Below, piece by piece: positions 51,852-61,892 of a stretch of 64,000 bases of DNA. This stretch comes from Chitinophagaceae bacterium. GTDB taxonomy: Bacteria > Bacteroidota > Bacteroidia > Chitinophagales > Chitinophagaceae. The stretch covers positions 1,612,001 to 1,676,000 of the forward strand of contig JADJVB010000010.1 in the NCBI GenBank assembly GCA_016710745.1, in the 5' to 3' direction. Position numbers and translations under genes: made by a program. The notes under the pieces are model-generated. The model ran no database searches. It was not told the DNA's origin and worked only from the letters and a program-made list of their open reading frames with translations. Within the stretch, counting starts at the first letter, position 1; the number at the start of each line of letters is the position of its first letter.

Positions 51852-52229
51852 ATGAAAATACAGTTGATCCTGATATCGATGTTGGCTTTATCGGCTGCTA
51901 CTTCGGCACAAATTGAGAGAAAACCCGTGGAGATATCAAAAGCCGATACCGAAATATCACCTGCAAGGGATGTGCCTGCCGACAAAAAAAGCCGAAAAGA
52001 CCTGATGAAGGACCTTGATCTTACCCGTGAGCAAAGGGGTAAACTAAAAGAACTGAGGGATAAAAATAGTACAGCCAAAGCAGCACTTGAAAATAACCCG
52101 GCCTTATCAGAAATGGAAAAGAAAAAGAAACTGCGGGAACTTAAAAAAGACCAGGCAGAACAAATGCTTGCGATCCTGACACCGGAACAACAGGAAAAAT
52201 TTAAAGCAAACAGACAAAACAATCCATAA
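51852..52229 (+). CDS. Small secreted Spy/CpxP-like protein with LTxxQ motifs
   Basis: 125 residues; signal peptide MKIQLILISMLALSAATSAQ. The mature part is helical and highly charged with LDLTREQRGKLKELRD (about 56-71) and ILTPEQQEKFKANR (about 106-119), two LTxxQ-type motifs characteristic of Spy/CpxP periplasmic chaperones and stress sensors. Isolated between terminators at 51718 and 52289, so monocistronic. Confidence 0.75.
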   Translation: MKIQLILISMLALSAATSAQIERKPVEISKADTEISPARDVPADKKSRKDLMKDLDLTREQRGKLKELRDKNSTAKAALENNPALSEMEKKKKLRELKKDQAEQMLAILTPEQQEKFKANRQNNP

Positions 52230-52288
52230 AGCGTTTATTCGCAGGCTAAGATTCAGTCACTTGGCCGGCAGTAAGGTTGAGCAAAAGG

Positions 52289-52315
52289 GCCGTTCAATTT
52301 TGAGCGGCTTTTTTT
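52289..52315 (+). terminator. Intrinsic terminator of the Spy-like gene
   Basis: Stem GCCGTTCAA/TTGAGCGGC (9 bp, one T-G wobble) with a TT loop, followed by seven Ts at 52309-52315. Confidence 0.85.
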
Positions 52316-52614
52316 ATGATGAGTTGCGCCAGGGAGGCTATTTATAAGGAAAAACATCCCGTCAAAAATTCTTTTCCAGATAATAGAATCTGGCAAATCT
52401 TACTCATATTAAACAAGAAAATAGTTGTCATTTGCAGGTTGACGTAATTTTTCAAGCATGAAACAAAATCATAGAAAATGCGTTTTCTAAGGGAATAAAC
52501 GCCGGTTAATCACAAAAAAATATTGATATATTGCATTAATTTAATTTGTCAAAGGCAACATAAATGCAATAAGTGTGCTCTTTTATCAATATCCTTGTTC
52601 ATGAAATGATCAAT
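52316..52614. other. Gene-free AT-rich spacer upstream of the propeller genes
   Basis: About 300 bases between the terminator and the ATG at 52615. No convincing ORF, RNA gene or repeat was seen. It presumably holds the promoter of the downstream gene; only imperfect -7 matches were found. Confidence 0.5.
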
Positions 52615-55527
52615 ATGAAAAAAGCTGTTACCTTTTTACTGCTTCTTTTATTTACCTCCATAACCTCAGCAGTGTTTGCACAGCCCTGGCTTGAGGCCAA
52701 ATACCTGACACCTAAAACGGATAGTTCACTTCCGGTCAATTTTTATGAAATCCAAAAAGCATTTCAGCTTTACGAGCAGGAGCAACGGGAAACATATCCT
52801 GAAAAATTTACCGGCGAAAATGAATTCAAACCCCCATTTAAAGGATATAAAAATTATAAAAGATGGGAATGGTTTAATGAACAAAGAACGTATCCAACGG
52901 GAGAATTTCCTTCAGTAAAAATGGTATTAGAGGAATATGATAAATTTTTTCGAAAGAAAAATGCAGCAGCCCTTTCTGCTAAACAAAATATAACAACATC
53001 ACAGGTTTGGGAAAACCTTGCTTCACCAAATGCGCCGGCAGGCAGCTATGCAGGAACAGGTCGGGTAAACTGTATGGCGTTTATGCCGGGTGATAACAAC
53101 ACTGTTTTTATTGGAACAGCGTGTGGCGGTATTTGGAAAAGTACCAATGGCGGAACAACTTGGACAGTTCTTAATACAGACCAACTTCCCTCCTTAAGCA
53201 TTACCAGCATTTGCATTGAACAAACATTACCGAATACGATTTATATAGCTACCGGAGATAATTTTACCGGGTTTCCTATAGCTAGTGTTTTAAAACAAGG
53301 TCATTACAGCGCCGGAGTTTTTAAATCAACAGATGGAGGGCTTAACTGGCAACCGGCAGGTATGTCTGCTTTGCAATCAAATCAATTGGTACCTCAACAG
53401 ATGATTATTGACCCGGCGGCGCCACTAACACTGTTAATTGCAGGGAACACCGGCATCTGGAGAACGATTGACGGAGGTAATAACTGGACAATGGTTCGGG
53501 CTGGAAATTTTTTCAGTATAGAGTTCAAGCCTCTGGATCATAATGTGGTTTATGCTACTGATGGATCAGGTCTTTGGCGTTCAACGGATAATGGACTGAC
53601 TTGGTCGTTCAGAGGTGGTGGCTATCCAAATGCCGCTACTGACCGGGTTTCACTTGCAGTTACACCGGCCAATGTAGACTATGTTTATCTGTGGGGAAAA
53701 ACAGCTGGCTTCAAAAGGTCAATTGACGGTGGCAACACAATTGATGCAACTGTTTTGGCAAATCCTGAAAGCATTGCATTACCCTATGGATATGTTGACA
53801 GGGCAATCGGGGTTTCGAATACCGATAAAGACATTGTAATAGTGGGCGGATTAACTACTGCCAAAACTATAAATGGAGGGGTAAATGCAGGTACACCTTG
53901 GGCAACAACATCAGAATATGTAAACCACCTGGCTCCGAATTATTTTCATGCTGATATAAAAAAGATAGTTTATGAGCCCGGGAGTGGGTCAAGATTGTAT
54001 GCCTTGCACGACGGAGGCATTGCCTTTAGTGCAGATAACGGCGCCACCTGGACGGATAAAAGTAATGGCTTACAGATTGCGGAGATTTATAAAATTGCCA
54101 ACAGCCACACAAGTGCAGATACGATTTATTACGGCGCACAGGATATTGGAACCAATCGCTGGGATGCTACAAATACCAGCGTTACGCTTTTAGATCCGGG
54201 TGATGGCTTTCAGTGTCTTGTAGACCCTAATAATCCAATGATAATCTTTACAAGTAAACAGCTTGGAAATGTACTAAAATCCATAAATGGAGGCCAGAAT
54301 TTCGTCTCGGCATCACCCGGGCAAATGTTATGGAACTGCCCTATAAAGATGAACCCGTTGAATTCGCAAACCATGTATGCAGGTTGTACAGCAGGGGTTA
54401 AGAAATCAACTGTTGGCGGCACACAGGGGAGTTATGTTAATCTTTCGGCAGCCTGGCTTGACTGGATTTATGCATTGGATATTTCAAGATCAGATACAAA
54501 TTATATTTATGCTGCCAGTCATGATTCAATGATCAGGTCGGTGAATGGCGGAACCACATGGTCGTACATTACAGCAGGCCTGCCTGTAGCTTTTGCTGCC
54601 ATTACGGATATCATCGTAAGTTCAGGTGACAGGAGAAAAATATATGTTACATTTTCCGGCTACTCGGCAAACAATAAGGTTTTTATGTCGGTGGATAGTG
54701 GAGCTAACTGGATTAATTATTCCGGATCGTCGCTGCCTAATGTACCGGTAAACTGCATTACCTATGTAGCTGGCAGCAATGATGAAGTGTATATAGGAAC
54801 CGACTTTGGTGTTTTTTACCGGGATGCCGCCTCATCTGATTGGGTTTCGTATAATAACGGTTTGCCCAATGTGGTGATAAATGATTTGGAAATTTATTAT
54901 CCTACCAGAAAGCTAAGAGCCGGCACGTATGGAAGAGGCGTTTGGGAAGTTGACCTGAATACCGTGGCCCTACCTGTTACGTTAATCAGTTTTACGGGCC
55001 ACTATAACAAGTTGTCGAATACAAATGATCTGGCCTGGTCAACTGCCCAGGAAACCAATAATAACTATTTTGAAATAATGAAGAGTGCCAATGGAATTGA
55101 TTTTACTGCTATTGGCATGGTTAACAGCCCGGGCAATTCTTCCGGTAACCGCAATTATTCTTACCAGGATAAAGATCCTGTAGCCGGTTTAAATTTTTAC
55201 CGTTTAAAGCAGGTTGATCTGGATGGCCAGGCAAAGAATTCAGGTGTTATAAATATTTATGTGAAAAAGAATGCGGCAGACTTAATACTTTATCCTAATC
55301 CGGCGAGTTCAAACATTTCAATTGAGTATGCAGATGGATTTGAAAATACAAGAATGGATATTATCGATGTATTGGGTGTACAGGTTACAGATAAAACAAT
55401 GGTGCATCAGGAAACAAACCGGAAAATAAATGTCGACATCAGTCAGTTGCCTCCTGGTATTTATGTATTAAAACTTACAGGGAAATCAGAACAAATTAAT
55501 TTTTCAAAATCTTTCTCTAAGTTCTAA
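52615..55527 (+). CDS. T9SS-exported Asp-box beta-propeller protein
   Basis: 970 residues from the ATG at 52615 (MKKAVTFLLLLLF, signal peptide ending VFAQ). After an N-terminal region containing NFYEIQKAFQLYE come about nine Asp-box/BNR repeats (for example WKSTNGGTTW, FKSTDGGLNW, WRSTDNGLTW, IRSVNGGTTW), implying two beta-propellers like sortilin/VPS10 or xyloglucanase folds. A linker domain (LPVTLISFTGHY...) leads to a type A T9SS sorting domain (LILYPNPASSNISI ... GIYVLKLTGKS). Catalysis cannot be assumed: no sialidase RIP motif was seen. An upstream GTG is rejected since it would precede the signal peptide. Confidence 0.85.
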   Translation: MKKAVTFLLLLLFTSITSAVFAQPWLEAKYLTPKTDSSLPVNFYEIQKAFQLYEQEQRETYPEKFTGENEFKPPFKGYKNYKRWEWFNEQRTYPTGEFPSVKMVLEEYDKFFRKKNAAALSAKQNITTSQVWENLASPNAPAGSYAGTGRVNCMAFMPGDNNTVFIGTACGGIWKSTNGGTTWTVLNTDQLPSLSITSICIEQTLPNTIYIATGDNFTGFPIASVLKQGHYSAGVFKSTDGGLNWQPAGMSALQSNQLVPQQMIIDPAAPLTLLIAGNTGIWRTIDGGNNWTMVRAGNFFSIEFKPLDHNVVYATDGSGLWRSTDNGLTWSFRGGGYPNAATDRVSLAVTPANVDYVYLWGKTAGFKRSIDGGNTIDATVLANPESIALPYGYVDRAIGVSNTDKDIVIVGGLTTAKTINGGVNAGTPWATTSEYVNHLAPNYFHADIKKIVYEPGSGSRLYALHDGGIAFSADNGATWTDKSNGLQIAEIYKIANSHTSADTIYYGAQDIGTNRWDATNTSVTLLDPGDGFQCLVDPNNPMIIFTSKQLGNVLKSINGGQNFVSASPGQMLWNCPIKMNPLNSQTMYAGCTAGVKKSTVGGTQGSYVNLSAAWLDWIYALDISRSDTNYIYAASHDSMIRSVNGGTTWSYITAGLPVAFAAITDIIVSSGDRRKIYVTFSGYSANNKVFMSVDSGANWINYSGSSLPNVPVNCITYVAGSNDEVYIGTDFGVFYRDAASSDWVSYNNGLPNVVINDLEIYYPTRKLRAGTYGRGVWEVDLNTVALPVTLISFTGHYNKLSNTNDLAWSTAQETNNNYFEIMKSANGIDFTAIGMVNSPGNSSGNRNYSYQDKDPVAGLNFYRLKQVDLDGQAKNSGVINIYVKKNAADLILYPNPASSNISIEYADGFENTRMDIIDVLGVQVTDKTMVHQETNRKINVDISQLPPGIYVLKLTGKSEQINFSKSFSKF

Positions 55528-55669
55528 GACTCGGGATCAGTAACTGAAATAAAACTACTGGTAATCGTGAATGCCAGATATTTATTAAGAATTTAATTTT
55601 TGGCACAGGCAATACACCAACAATAATTCAAGTCTCAATGTAATATAATTATTATATGAAACGTATGGT

Positions 55670-58615
55670 ATGAAAAAGACATTTACAATTCTGGTGATTC
55701 TTTTACTTTCCGCTATAGCTCCAGCTATACATGCACAAGCCTGGTTGCAGGAACCATACCTTAAAACCAGTTCTGATAGTTCATCTCCTAATAATTTCTA
55801 TGAAATTCAAAAAGCATTTCAGTTATATGAAAAAGAATTTGACCTGAAAGGTGACAGGGAAGGGATGGATGTTGAGGTTGGTGAAAATGAGGGTAAATTT
55901 GATGGATACAAGCAATATAAACGTTGGGAATGGTATATGGAGCCTCGTGTTTATCCATCCGGAGATATAACACTTCCTTCTACAAAACAACGGGAATTTC
56001 AAAAATATCTTAATTCAAAAGAGTACATAAAAAGCAGCACAACATCAGCAGGTTTCTCTGGTGATTGGATACCTCTTGGTCCCACAGGAACAAACTGGCA
56101 TGGTTATTTTGGCGGTGCAGCCCGGGTTAGTTTTCTTCGCTTTGCACCCAATGACAGTAACATCATGTGGACTTTTGCGCCTTCGGGCGGGTTATGGAAA
56201 ACAACCAACGGTGGATTGAACTGGAGCAGCAATACCGATCAGTTGCCCATCATTGGATGTACCGACCTCGCCATTAATCCGTTGAATACGCAGATCATGT
56301 ACCTGGCAACCGGCGATGGTAACGGCACCGGCTCACAATTATGGCAAAGTTCTATTGGTGTTTTAAAATCAACTGATGGCGGTGCAACCTGGCCTCTTGC
56401 AAGTAATACAATGAACTGGCAGATAAGTTGGGGCAGAAGCATTTACAAATTGCTGATCAATCCTGTTCATCCCGACACAGTTTTTGCTGCAACCAGCAAT
56501 GGCCTTTACAGAACAGTTAATGGCGGAGTTAACTGGAACATCGTTCAGGCAGGATTATTTCCTGATGTTGAATTTAAACCGGGTAATCCTGATGTTGTTT
56601 ATGCTGTATCCGGTATTCAATCGAACGGAACTTTTTATAAGTCTGTTGATGGAGGTTCTACTTTTGTTTCCATTGCAACCGGGCTTCCTTCCAGTTTATC
56701 CGTAGGGCGGCTCGAAATTGGTGTAACGGCAGCCGATCCAAATTATGTTTATGTTGTTGCGGTAAAAAAGGTTACCAATGATTTTTATGGGTTTTATCAA
56801 TCTGTTGATGGAGGGGATAATTTTTCATTTCGTTCCAATACGCCAAATATACTTTCGGGAATACCATCATCCCAGGCGCATTACAATCTGGCGATGGCGG
56901 TTTCTCCATTTCATAAGGATACAGTTATCGTGGGTGCAACAGAAACATGGAAATCTGTTGACGGCGGTGTAACATGGGCCAAGCATACCAGCACAACAGG
57001 TGCAGGGGCTCCATTTGTGCATCCTGATATACATGGGATTGAATTTTTACCGGGAACCGATTCAACCTATTTTTCCTGCAATGATGGCGGCGTATGGAAA
57101 ACTACTGACTATGGCTTAACCTGGAATCCAATGAACGAAGGATTGCAAATTGCGCAGATGTACCGACTCGGAACTTCTAAAATCAATCCATATACTTTTA
57201 TCACCGGCCATCAGGATATGGCTACGCATCGTTTGCAATCAAACAACTGGGATATTGTAACTCCCAATACGGGAGATGGTATGGAAAGTATTTTTGAAAA
57301 TGATAATGATTCCATCATGTACCTGGAATCCTACAATGGCAGAATAATTAAAGCAATAAATACTTTTCCGCTCTTTAATGTGGTTTGCTCTTTTGGTGGT
57401 GCCGGCGTAAATGCTACCGGAAACTGGATTACGCCGGTAATCATGCATCCGGTTTATGATACTGTTTTACTGGTAGGTAAAGCACAGGTTTGGCGTACTG
57501 TTAATGGTGGAACCAGTTTTACACAGGTAGGAACCATTCCCGCCACCGGCGGCAATATGGTGGCATTGGCTTATGCCCACTCCAATGATAATTTTATCTA
57601 TGCTGCCAAGGCAAATTATTTTCATGTGGCAACTGATGGCAATACTTTTATTGACCGTACAGCGGGGCTACCGGTACCGGCCTCGGCAATTACGGCTATC
57701 GCGGTAAGCAATACCGATCCCGCAAAAGTGTGGGTTACCTTTTCAGGGTACAATTCGGCCAATAAGGTTTGGGCATCTTCCGATACCGGTAAAAACTGGG
57801 TAAATTATTCGGCCGGGCTGCCCAATCTTCCCGTCAATTGCATCGTATATCAAAACAACTCAACCAATTCGTTATTTGTTGGTACAGACATAGGGGTTTA
57901 TTTTAAAACCGATTCGCTGGCCACCTGGCAACCGTATTTTACCGGGTTACCCAATGTTGATGTGGAAGAACTGGAAATAAATTACAGTTTGAATAAATTA
58001 AGAGCTGCTACCAACGGAAGAGGTCTTTGGGAAACCAATATTGTAAATGGCACAATCCTGCCGGTGCAGCTCATCAGCTTTACCGGTCATTATAACGAAG
58101 TATCACAGGCAAACGACCTGCAATGGGTTACGGCATCGGAAACAAATAGTAAGTATTTTGAAATAATGAAAAGCGCCAATGGTATTGACTTTATGCCGAT
58201 TGGTAAAGTGAACAGTTCAGGTAATCCCCAGGGTAACAGCCTGTATACTTACCGCGACCAGGATCCTTTTCAAGGATTTAACTACTATCAGTTGAAACAG
58301 GTTGATGTTGACGGGCAGGCAAAAAATTCCGGGATCGTCAGTATTTATGTAAAAAAGAAGACCGCAGATCTTGTCATTTATCCTAATCCTTCAAGTTCAA
58401 ATATTTCGGTAACATATGCCGATGGATTTGAGGGTACAAGGGTAGAGGTTATCAACCTGACTGGTGTGGCTGTTACTGACCGGACTTTTTTGATTACAGA
58501 AACTAACCGCAAAAGAATTTTGAACATCAGCGGGTTACCGGCCGGCATTTATTTTTTAAAACTGACAGGTAAAAGCGGTGAAATAGTTTTTTCAAAACCA
58601 ATCACAAAACTATAA
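55670..58615 (+). CDS. Paralogous T9SS-exported Asp-box beta-propeller protein
   Basis: 981 residues. Same architecture as its upstream neighbour: signal peptide (to about IHAQ), NFYEIQKAFQLYE and YKRWEWYMEPRVYPSGD segments, Asp-box repeats (WKTTNGGLNW, YRTVNGGVNW, YKSVDGGSTF, WRTVNGGTSF, WASSDTGKNW), then a linker and type A sorting domain (LVIYPNPSSSNISV ... GIYFLKLTGKSGE). The C-terminal 200 residues are very close to the neighbour's, while the propeller parts differ more, so a tandem duplication diverged mainly in the presumed binding part. The ATG is at the signal peptide. Confidence 0.86.
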   Translation: MKKTFTILVILLLSAIAPAIHAQAWLQEPYLKTSSDSSSPNNFYEIQKAFQLYEKEFDLKGDREGMDVEVGENEGKFDGYKQYKRWEWYMEPRVYPSGDITLPSTKQREFQKYLNSKEYIKSSTTSAGFSGDWIPLGPTGTNWHGYFGGAARVSFLRFAPNDSNIMWTFAPSGGLWKTTNGGLNWSSNTDQLPIIGCTDLAINPLNTQIMYLATGDGNGTGSQLWQSSIGVLKSTDGGATWPLASNTMNWQISWGRSIYKLLINPVHPDTVFAATSNGLYRTVNGGVNWNIVQAGLFPDVEFKPGNPDVVYAVSGIQSNGTFYKSVDGGSTFVSIATGLPSSLSVGRLEIGVTAADPNYVYVVAVKKVTNDFYGFYQSVDGGDNFSFRSNTPNILSGIPSSQAHYNLAMAVSPFHKDTVIVGATETWKSVDGGVTWAKHTSTTGAGAPFVHPDIHGIEFLPGTDSTYFSCNDGGVWKTTDYGLTWNPMNEGLQIAQMYRLGTSKINPYTFITGHQDMATHRLQSNNWDIVTPNTGDGMESIFENDNDSIMYLESYNGRIIKAINTFPLFNVVCSFGGAGVNATGNWITPVIMHPVYDTVLLVGKAQVWRTVNGGTSFTQVGTIPATGGNMVALAYAHSNDNFIYAAKANYFHVATDGNTFIDRTAGLPVPASAITAIAVSNTDPAKVWVTFSGYNSANKVWASSDTGKNWVNYSAGLPNLPVNCIVYQNNSTNSLFVGTDIGVYFKTDSLATWQPYFTGLPNVDVEELEINYSLNKLRAATNGRGLWETNIVNGTILPVQLISFTGHYNEVSQANDLQWVTASETNSKYFEIMKSANGIDFMPIGKVNSSGNPQGNSLYTYRDQDPFQGFNYYQLKQVDVDGQAKNSGIVSIYVKKKTADLVIYPNPSSSNISVTYADGFEGTRVEVINLTGVAVTDRTFLITETNRKRILNISGLPAGIYFLKLTGKSGEIVFSKPITKL

Positions 58616-58661
58616 CCTGTTTGTATTTGTAATTGGATGAACTGTCTCAGCAGGAAAAACT

Positions 58662-58669
58662 TAATTTTG
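58662..58669 (+). promoter_or_regulatory. -7 promoter element immediately before the Ldh gene
   Basis: TAATTTTG, an exact TAnnTTTG match ending 4 bases before the ATG at 58674. Initiation at the usual distance would fall on or next to the start codon, suggesting a leaderless message. Confidence 0.5.
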
Positions 58670-58673
58670 CCTG

Positions 58674-59750
58674 ATGAGTACGATATACAGCTACCGGCAA
58701 TTATACAATTTCTCCAAAACCATTTTTCTGAAAATTGGATGTGATGAAAAGGATGCTGAAACAGCAACCCGGTCATTGCTGTCGGCCGATCTGCGTGGTG
58801 TTGACAGTCACGGTGTGGCCAGGCTCAGCGGGTATATTCGTTTATGGGACGCCGGGAGGGTAAATGCAAAACCGGCGATAACGATAATGCATGAAACACC
58901 TTCAACGGCGGTGATCAACGGCGACAGGGGATTGGGCCTGGTAGTGGCGCCATTTGCCATGCAGGTAGCCATTGAAAAGGCGGGCGCAGTTGGAACCGGA
59001 TGGGTAAGTGTGAAAAACAGCAATCATTTTGGCATTGCGGGTCACCACGCCATGATGGCGCTGGAACATGATATGATTGGCATTGCCATGACGAACGCTT
59101 CAGCATTGGTGGCACCAACATTCTCAAAAGAAAGAATGCTGGGCACAAATCCGATTGCTGTGGCCATACCGGCAGGTAAGCAGCCGGCTTTTGTGGCCGA
59201 TTTTGCCACCACTACCGCAGCCAATGGAAAACTGGAGATATTACAACGGAAAAATGAAACCATGCCCGCTGGATGGGCCCTTACAAAAGACGGAGAGCCG
59301 TCCACCGATCCCGGTGAAATAAAAAATGGCGGAAGTCTGTTGCCACTTGGCGGTGATAAAGAGCACGGCAGCCACAAAGGATATGCACTGGGTGCTATTG
59401 TTGATATTTTTTCGGGCATACTCAGCGGCGCCAGTTATGGCCCCTGGGTGCCGCCATTCCCGGCCTATATTCCCATGCCCGAAAATATGCCCGGTGAAGG
59501 CATTGGTCATTTTTTTGGTGTTATGCGAATTGACGCGTTTAGAAAAGCTGACGAGTTTAAAGAACATATGGACAACTGGATAAACCGGTTCCGTACTGCA
59601 AAAACAATTGCCGGACAGGAAAAAGTCATCATACCGGGTGATCCGGAAAGGGAGATCGAAGCACGAAGAATGAAAAATGGAATTCCTTTATTGGGTGCTG
59701 TGGTAAAGGATTTGACTGAGTTGGGGGAGCGGTTTAAAACCGCGCTGTAA
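58674..59750 (+). CDS. Ldh family (malate/L-lactate/2-oxo acid) NAD(P)-dependent oxidoreductase
   Basis: 358 residues, cytoplasmic. Family motifs DLRGVDSHGVARL (catalytic His in SHG), VKNSNHFGIAGHH and TNPIAVAIPAG identify the Ldh_2 (YlbC/ComC) fold, distinct from classical LDH/MDH. Members reduce 2-keto acids such as oxaloacetate, ureidoglycolate or piperideine-2-carboxylate; the substrate is not clear here. It is probably transcribed from its own -7 element, and the aspartate kinase gene follows with a separate promoter. Confidence 0.85.
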   Translation: MSTIYSYRQLYNFSKTIFLKIGCDEKDAETATRSLLSADLRGVDSHGVARLSGYIRLWDAGRVNAKPAITIMHETPSTAVINGDRGLGLVVAPFAMQVAIEKAGAVGTGWVSVKNSNHFGIAGHHAMMALEHDMIGIAMTNASALVAPTFSKERMLGTNPIAVAIPAGKQPAFVADFATTTAANGKLEILQRKNETMPAGWALTKDGEPSTDPGEIKNGGSLLPLGGDKEHGSHKGYALGAIVDIFSGILSGASYGPWVPPFPAYIPMPENMPGEGIGHFFGVMRIDAFRKADEFKEHMDNWINRFRTAKTIAGQEKVIIPGDPEREIEARRMKNGIPLLGAVVKDLTELGERFKTAL

Positions 59751-59754
59751 GCAC

Positions 59755-59762
59755 TATATTTG
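59755..59762 (+). promoter_or_regulatory. -7 promoter element of the aspartate kinase gene
   Basis: TATATTTG, exact TAnnTTTG, 43 bases before the ATG at 59806. The leader contains a 5-bp CCTGC/GCAGG hairpin (59766-59780). Confidence 0.55.
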
Positions 59763-59805
59763 CATCCTGCCAACAAGCAGGTTTAATCAATATATTTTTG
59801 AAAGA

Positions 59806-61125
59806 ATGAAAGTAATGAAGTTTGGCGGCACCAGCGTAGGCAAGCCGCAGCGCATGCAGGAAGTGGCAAAATTGATAACCCGGGATGGGGAGGCTAAGAT
59901 AGTGGTGCTTTCAGCATTAAGTGGCACTACCAATGCGTTGATAGAAATAAGTGAGTCGCTGTCCAGAGGCGACCGTTCTGCAGCGAAAATGCAGATCGAT
60001 GCTTTACATGAACATTACAAAAATTTCGTGACCGAATTATTGGCAAACGAAGATACCCGGGAAAAAGCCAATTACGTTTTGCACGAACACTTCGAATTTT
60101 TAACCATTATTTTAAAAATTTCGTTCAGCCGGGCGTTGAATAAGGATATCCTGGCACAGGGAGAATTACTGAGCACCAAACTGTTCAGCATTTTCCTCGA
60201 AGAAATAAAGATTGATCATGTTCTGATTCCGGCTTTGGATTTCATGACCATCGACAGTTATGATGAACCACAGGTGGGTACCATCAAAGTAAAGCTTGCG
60301 CAGATCTTAAACAAGCACAAAGAAAAAAATATATTTGTTACCCAGGGGTATATCAGCCGCAATGCAAAAGGCGAAGTGGATAACCTGAAAAGGGGCGGAA
60401 GTGATTACAGTGCCTCCCTGATAGCGGCCGCTGTGAATGCCAATGTTTGTGAAATATGGACCGATATCGACGGTATGCATAACAACGATCCCCGGGTGGT
60501 TGAAAAAACCAGGGCGATTGAACAACTGAGTTTTGAAGAAGCAGCTGAGCTGGCTTATTTTGGTGCCAAGATATTACACCCGGCCAGTATCTGGCCTGCC
60601 CAGTTTTTTAATGTACCGGTGCGTTTACTGAATACGTTACAGCCCGATGCCAAAGGAACATTGATCACTGAAAAAGCTGGTAGTGTGGGTGTAAAAGCAG
60701 TAGCCGCTAAAGATGGCATCACAGCCATTAAAATAAAAAGCAGCCGCATGTTGCTGGCCTATGGTTTTTTGCGTAAGGTTTTTGAAGTTTTTGAAAAGCA
60801 CCGCACATCTATAGATATGATCACCACATCAGAAGTTGCAGTTTCAGTAACCATTGATGATGACGTGCAACTACCTGAGATCTTAAAAGAGTTGGAAGCA
60901 TTTGGTACCGTGGAGATCGATACCAACCAAACCATTGTGTCGATTGTGGGCAACGAAATTGCCGAAACAAAAGATGTGATGAAAAAAATATTTGATGCCC
61001 TGGAACCCATACCGGTTCGCATGGTGAGTTATGGCGGCAGCAGGCATAATATCTCTTTATTAATTACCCGTGCCGATAAGGAAATTACATTGCAATTGCT
61101 GAACAAGGGTTTGTTTGGAATGTAA
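59806..61125 (+). CDS. lysC: Aspartate kinase (monofunctional)
   Basis: 439 residues. It phosphorylates aspartate at the head of the Lys/Thr/Met pathway. The N-terminal KFGGTSVG, RGGSDYSASLIAAA and WTDIDGMHNNDPR are catalytic-domain signatures; two C-terminal ACT domains (about 300-439) imply allosteric control by end-product. Not fused to homoserine dehydrogenase. Own promoter at 59755; convergent with the DUF962 gene. Confidence 0.94.
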   Translation: MKVMKFGGTSVGKPQRMQEVAKLITRDGEAKIVVLSALSGTTNALIEISESLSRGDRSAAKMQIDALHEHYKNFVTELLANEDTREKANYVLHEHFEFLTIILKISFSRALNKDILAQGELLSTKLFSIFLEEIKIDHVLIPALDFMTIDSYDEPQVGTIKVKLAQILNKHKEKNIFVTQGYISRNAKGEVDNLKRGGSDYSASLIAAAVNANVCEIWTDIDGMHNNDPRVVEKTRAIEQLSFEEAAELAYFGAKILHPASIWPAQFFNVPVRLLNTLQPDAKGTLITEKAGSVGVKAVAAKDGITAIKIKSSRMLLAYGFLRKVFEVFEKHRTSIDMITTSEVAVSVTIDDDVQLPEILKELEAFGTVEIDTNQTIVSIVGNEIAETKDVMKKIFDALEPIPVRMVSYGGSRHNISLLITRADKEITLQLLNKGLFGM

Positions 61126-61190
61126 CAATCCAGCACCATCCAGTATCCCCATCCGAACTGCGTTCAGCCGGCCGGGTATCCGCCGTCCAA

Positions 61191-61661
61191 TCAAATCCGG
61201 ATCCCCAACTTCTTATATATAAAACTCATCAGCCAGGCCGGGCCAATCATCAAAAACTGGATGTCTTTGAAAAAAGAGGGTTTTTTGCCCTCCACTTTAT
61301 GGCCATAAAACTGGCCGATCCAGGCAACCACAAAAACGATGATGCTGAAAAGCCAGAGTGGTATGAAATCGGCCTGTTCAACCAGGTTGCATAACCACAA
61401 ACAAAGAACAGCAAATAACAGCAAGCCTATCCAAAGTGTTTTGGAGAGCGTGATATAGTAAATAGTAACCAGCGCCAACACCATGATGGCAACGTTTATC
61501 TCTACTCCGGCTACAATAAACGGTAGCTTTATACCAAACAATAAACCGATGATGGAAAAGAAAATAGCGGGTACACAGATCCAGTGAATGGTTTTATTGG
61601 TATGGTTCTGGTGGCTTTCGCCGTATTCGGCAAGCCATTGATGTATGGTTTTCATCCTCAT
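61191..61661 (-). CDS. Mpo1-like/DUF962 membrane protein
   Basis: 156 residues with four hydrophobic segments. WLAEYGESHQNHTNKTIHWICVP at the start and WIGQFYGHKVEGKKPSFF near the end are the DUF962 signature with its conserved histidines. The yeast homologue Mpo1 is an Fe2+-dependent dioxygenase in 2-hydroxy fatty acid alpha-oxidation; bacterial function is presumed similar. The start could be either of two Met codons two apart. Confidence 0.85.
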   Translation of the reverse strand: MRMKTIHQWLAEYGESHQNHTNKTIHWICVPAIFFSIIGLLFGIKLPFIVAGVEINVAIMVLALVTIYYITLSKTLWIGLLLFAVLCLWLCNLVEQADFIPLWLFSIIVFVVAWIGQFYGHKVEGKKPSFFKDIQFLMIGPAWLMSFIYKKLGIRI

Positions 61662-61771
61662 TTGTTTTGATCAGGCTAAAGATAAATAAAACAGTTAACA
61701 ATTCATTTGCAACAAAACCATGCGTTTGGGCGTAATAAATATGGTTTTTCATAGGATATTGGATATAAACG

Positions 61772-61791
61772 GCCCCGATCTCTATCGGGGC
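61772..61791. other. Perfect GC-rich hairpin in the DUF962-queA spacer
   Basis: GCCCCGAT/ATCGGGGC with a 4-base loop, followed by TTCTTT on the + strand. A weak terminator for rightward readthrough or a small palindromic element; it stands out as GC-rich. Confidence 0.5.
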
Positions 61792-61836
61792 TTCTTTACG
61801 TTAACCCGCAGGCGACATCATGAGCCGGCCGTACAT

Positions 61837-61868
61837 AAAAAAAACTCTCCGCGGCAGCGAAGAGTTTT
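61837..61868 (-). terminator. Intrinsic terminator of queA
   Basis: Reverse strand AAAACTCT/AGAGTTTT stem (arms 61861-61868 and 61841-61848) with a 12-base GC-rich loop and eight Ts after the left arm. It is 24 bases after the queA stop. Confidence 0.85.
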
Positions 61869-61892
61869 CCGAAATATGTTGGTTAAACTGAT

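Noticed and set aside
52315..52449. 44-residue open frame beginning in the terminator T run
   Set aside because: It starts inside a terminator, has no ribosome binding site, and its composition gives no sign of a real protein.
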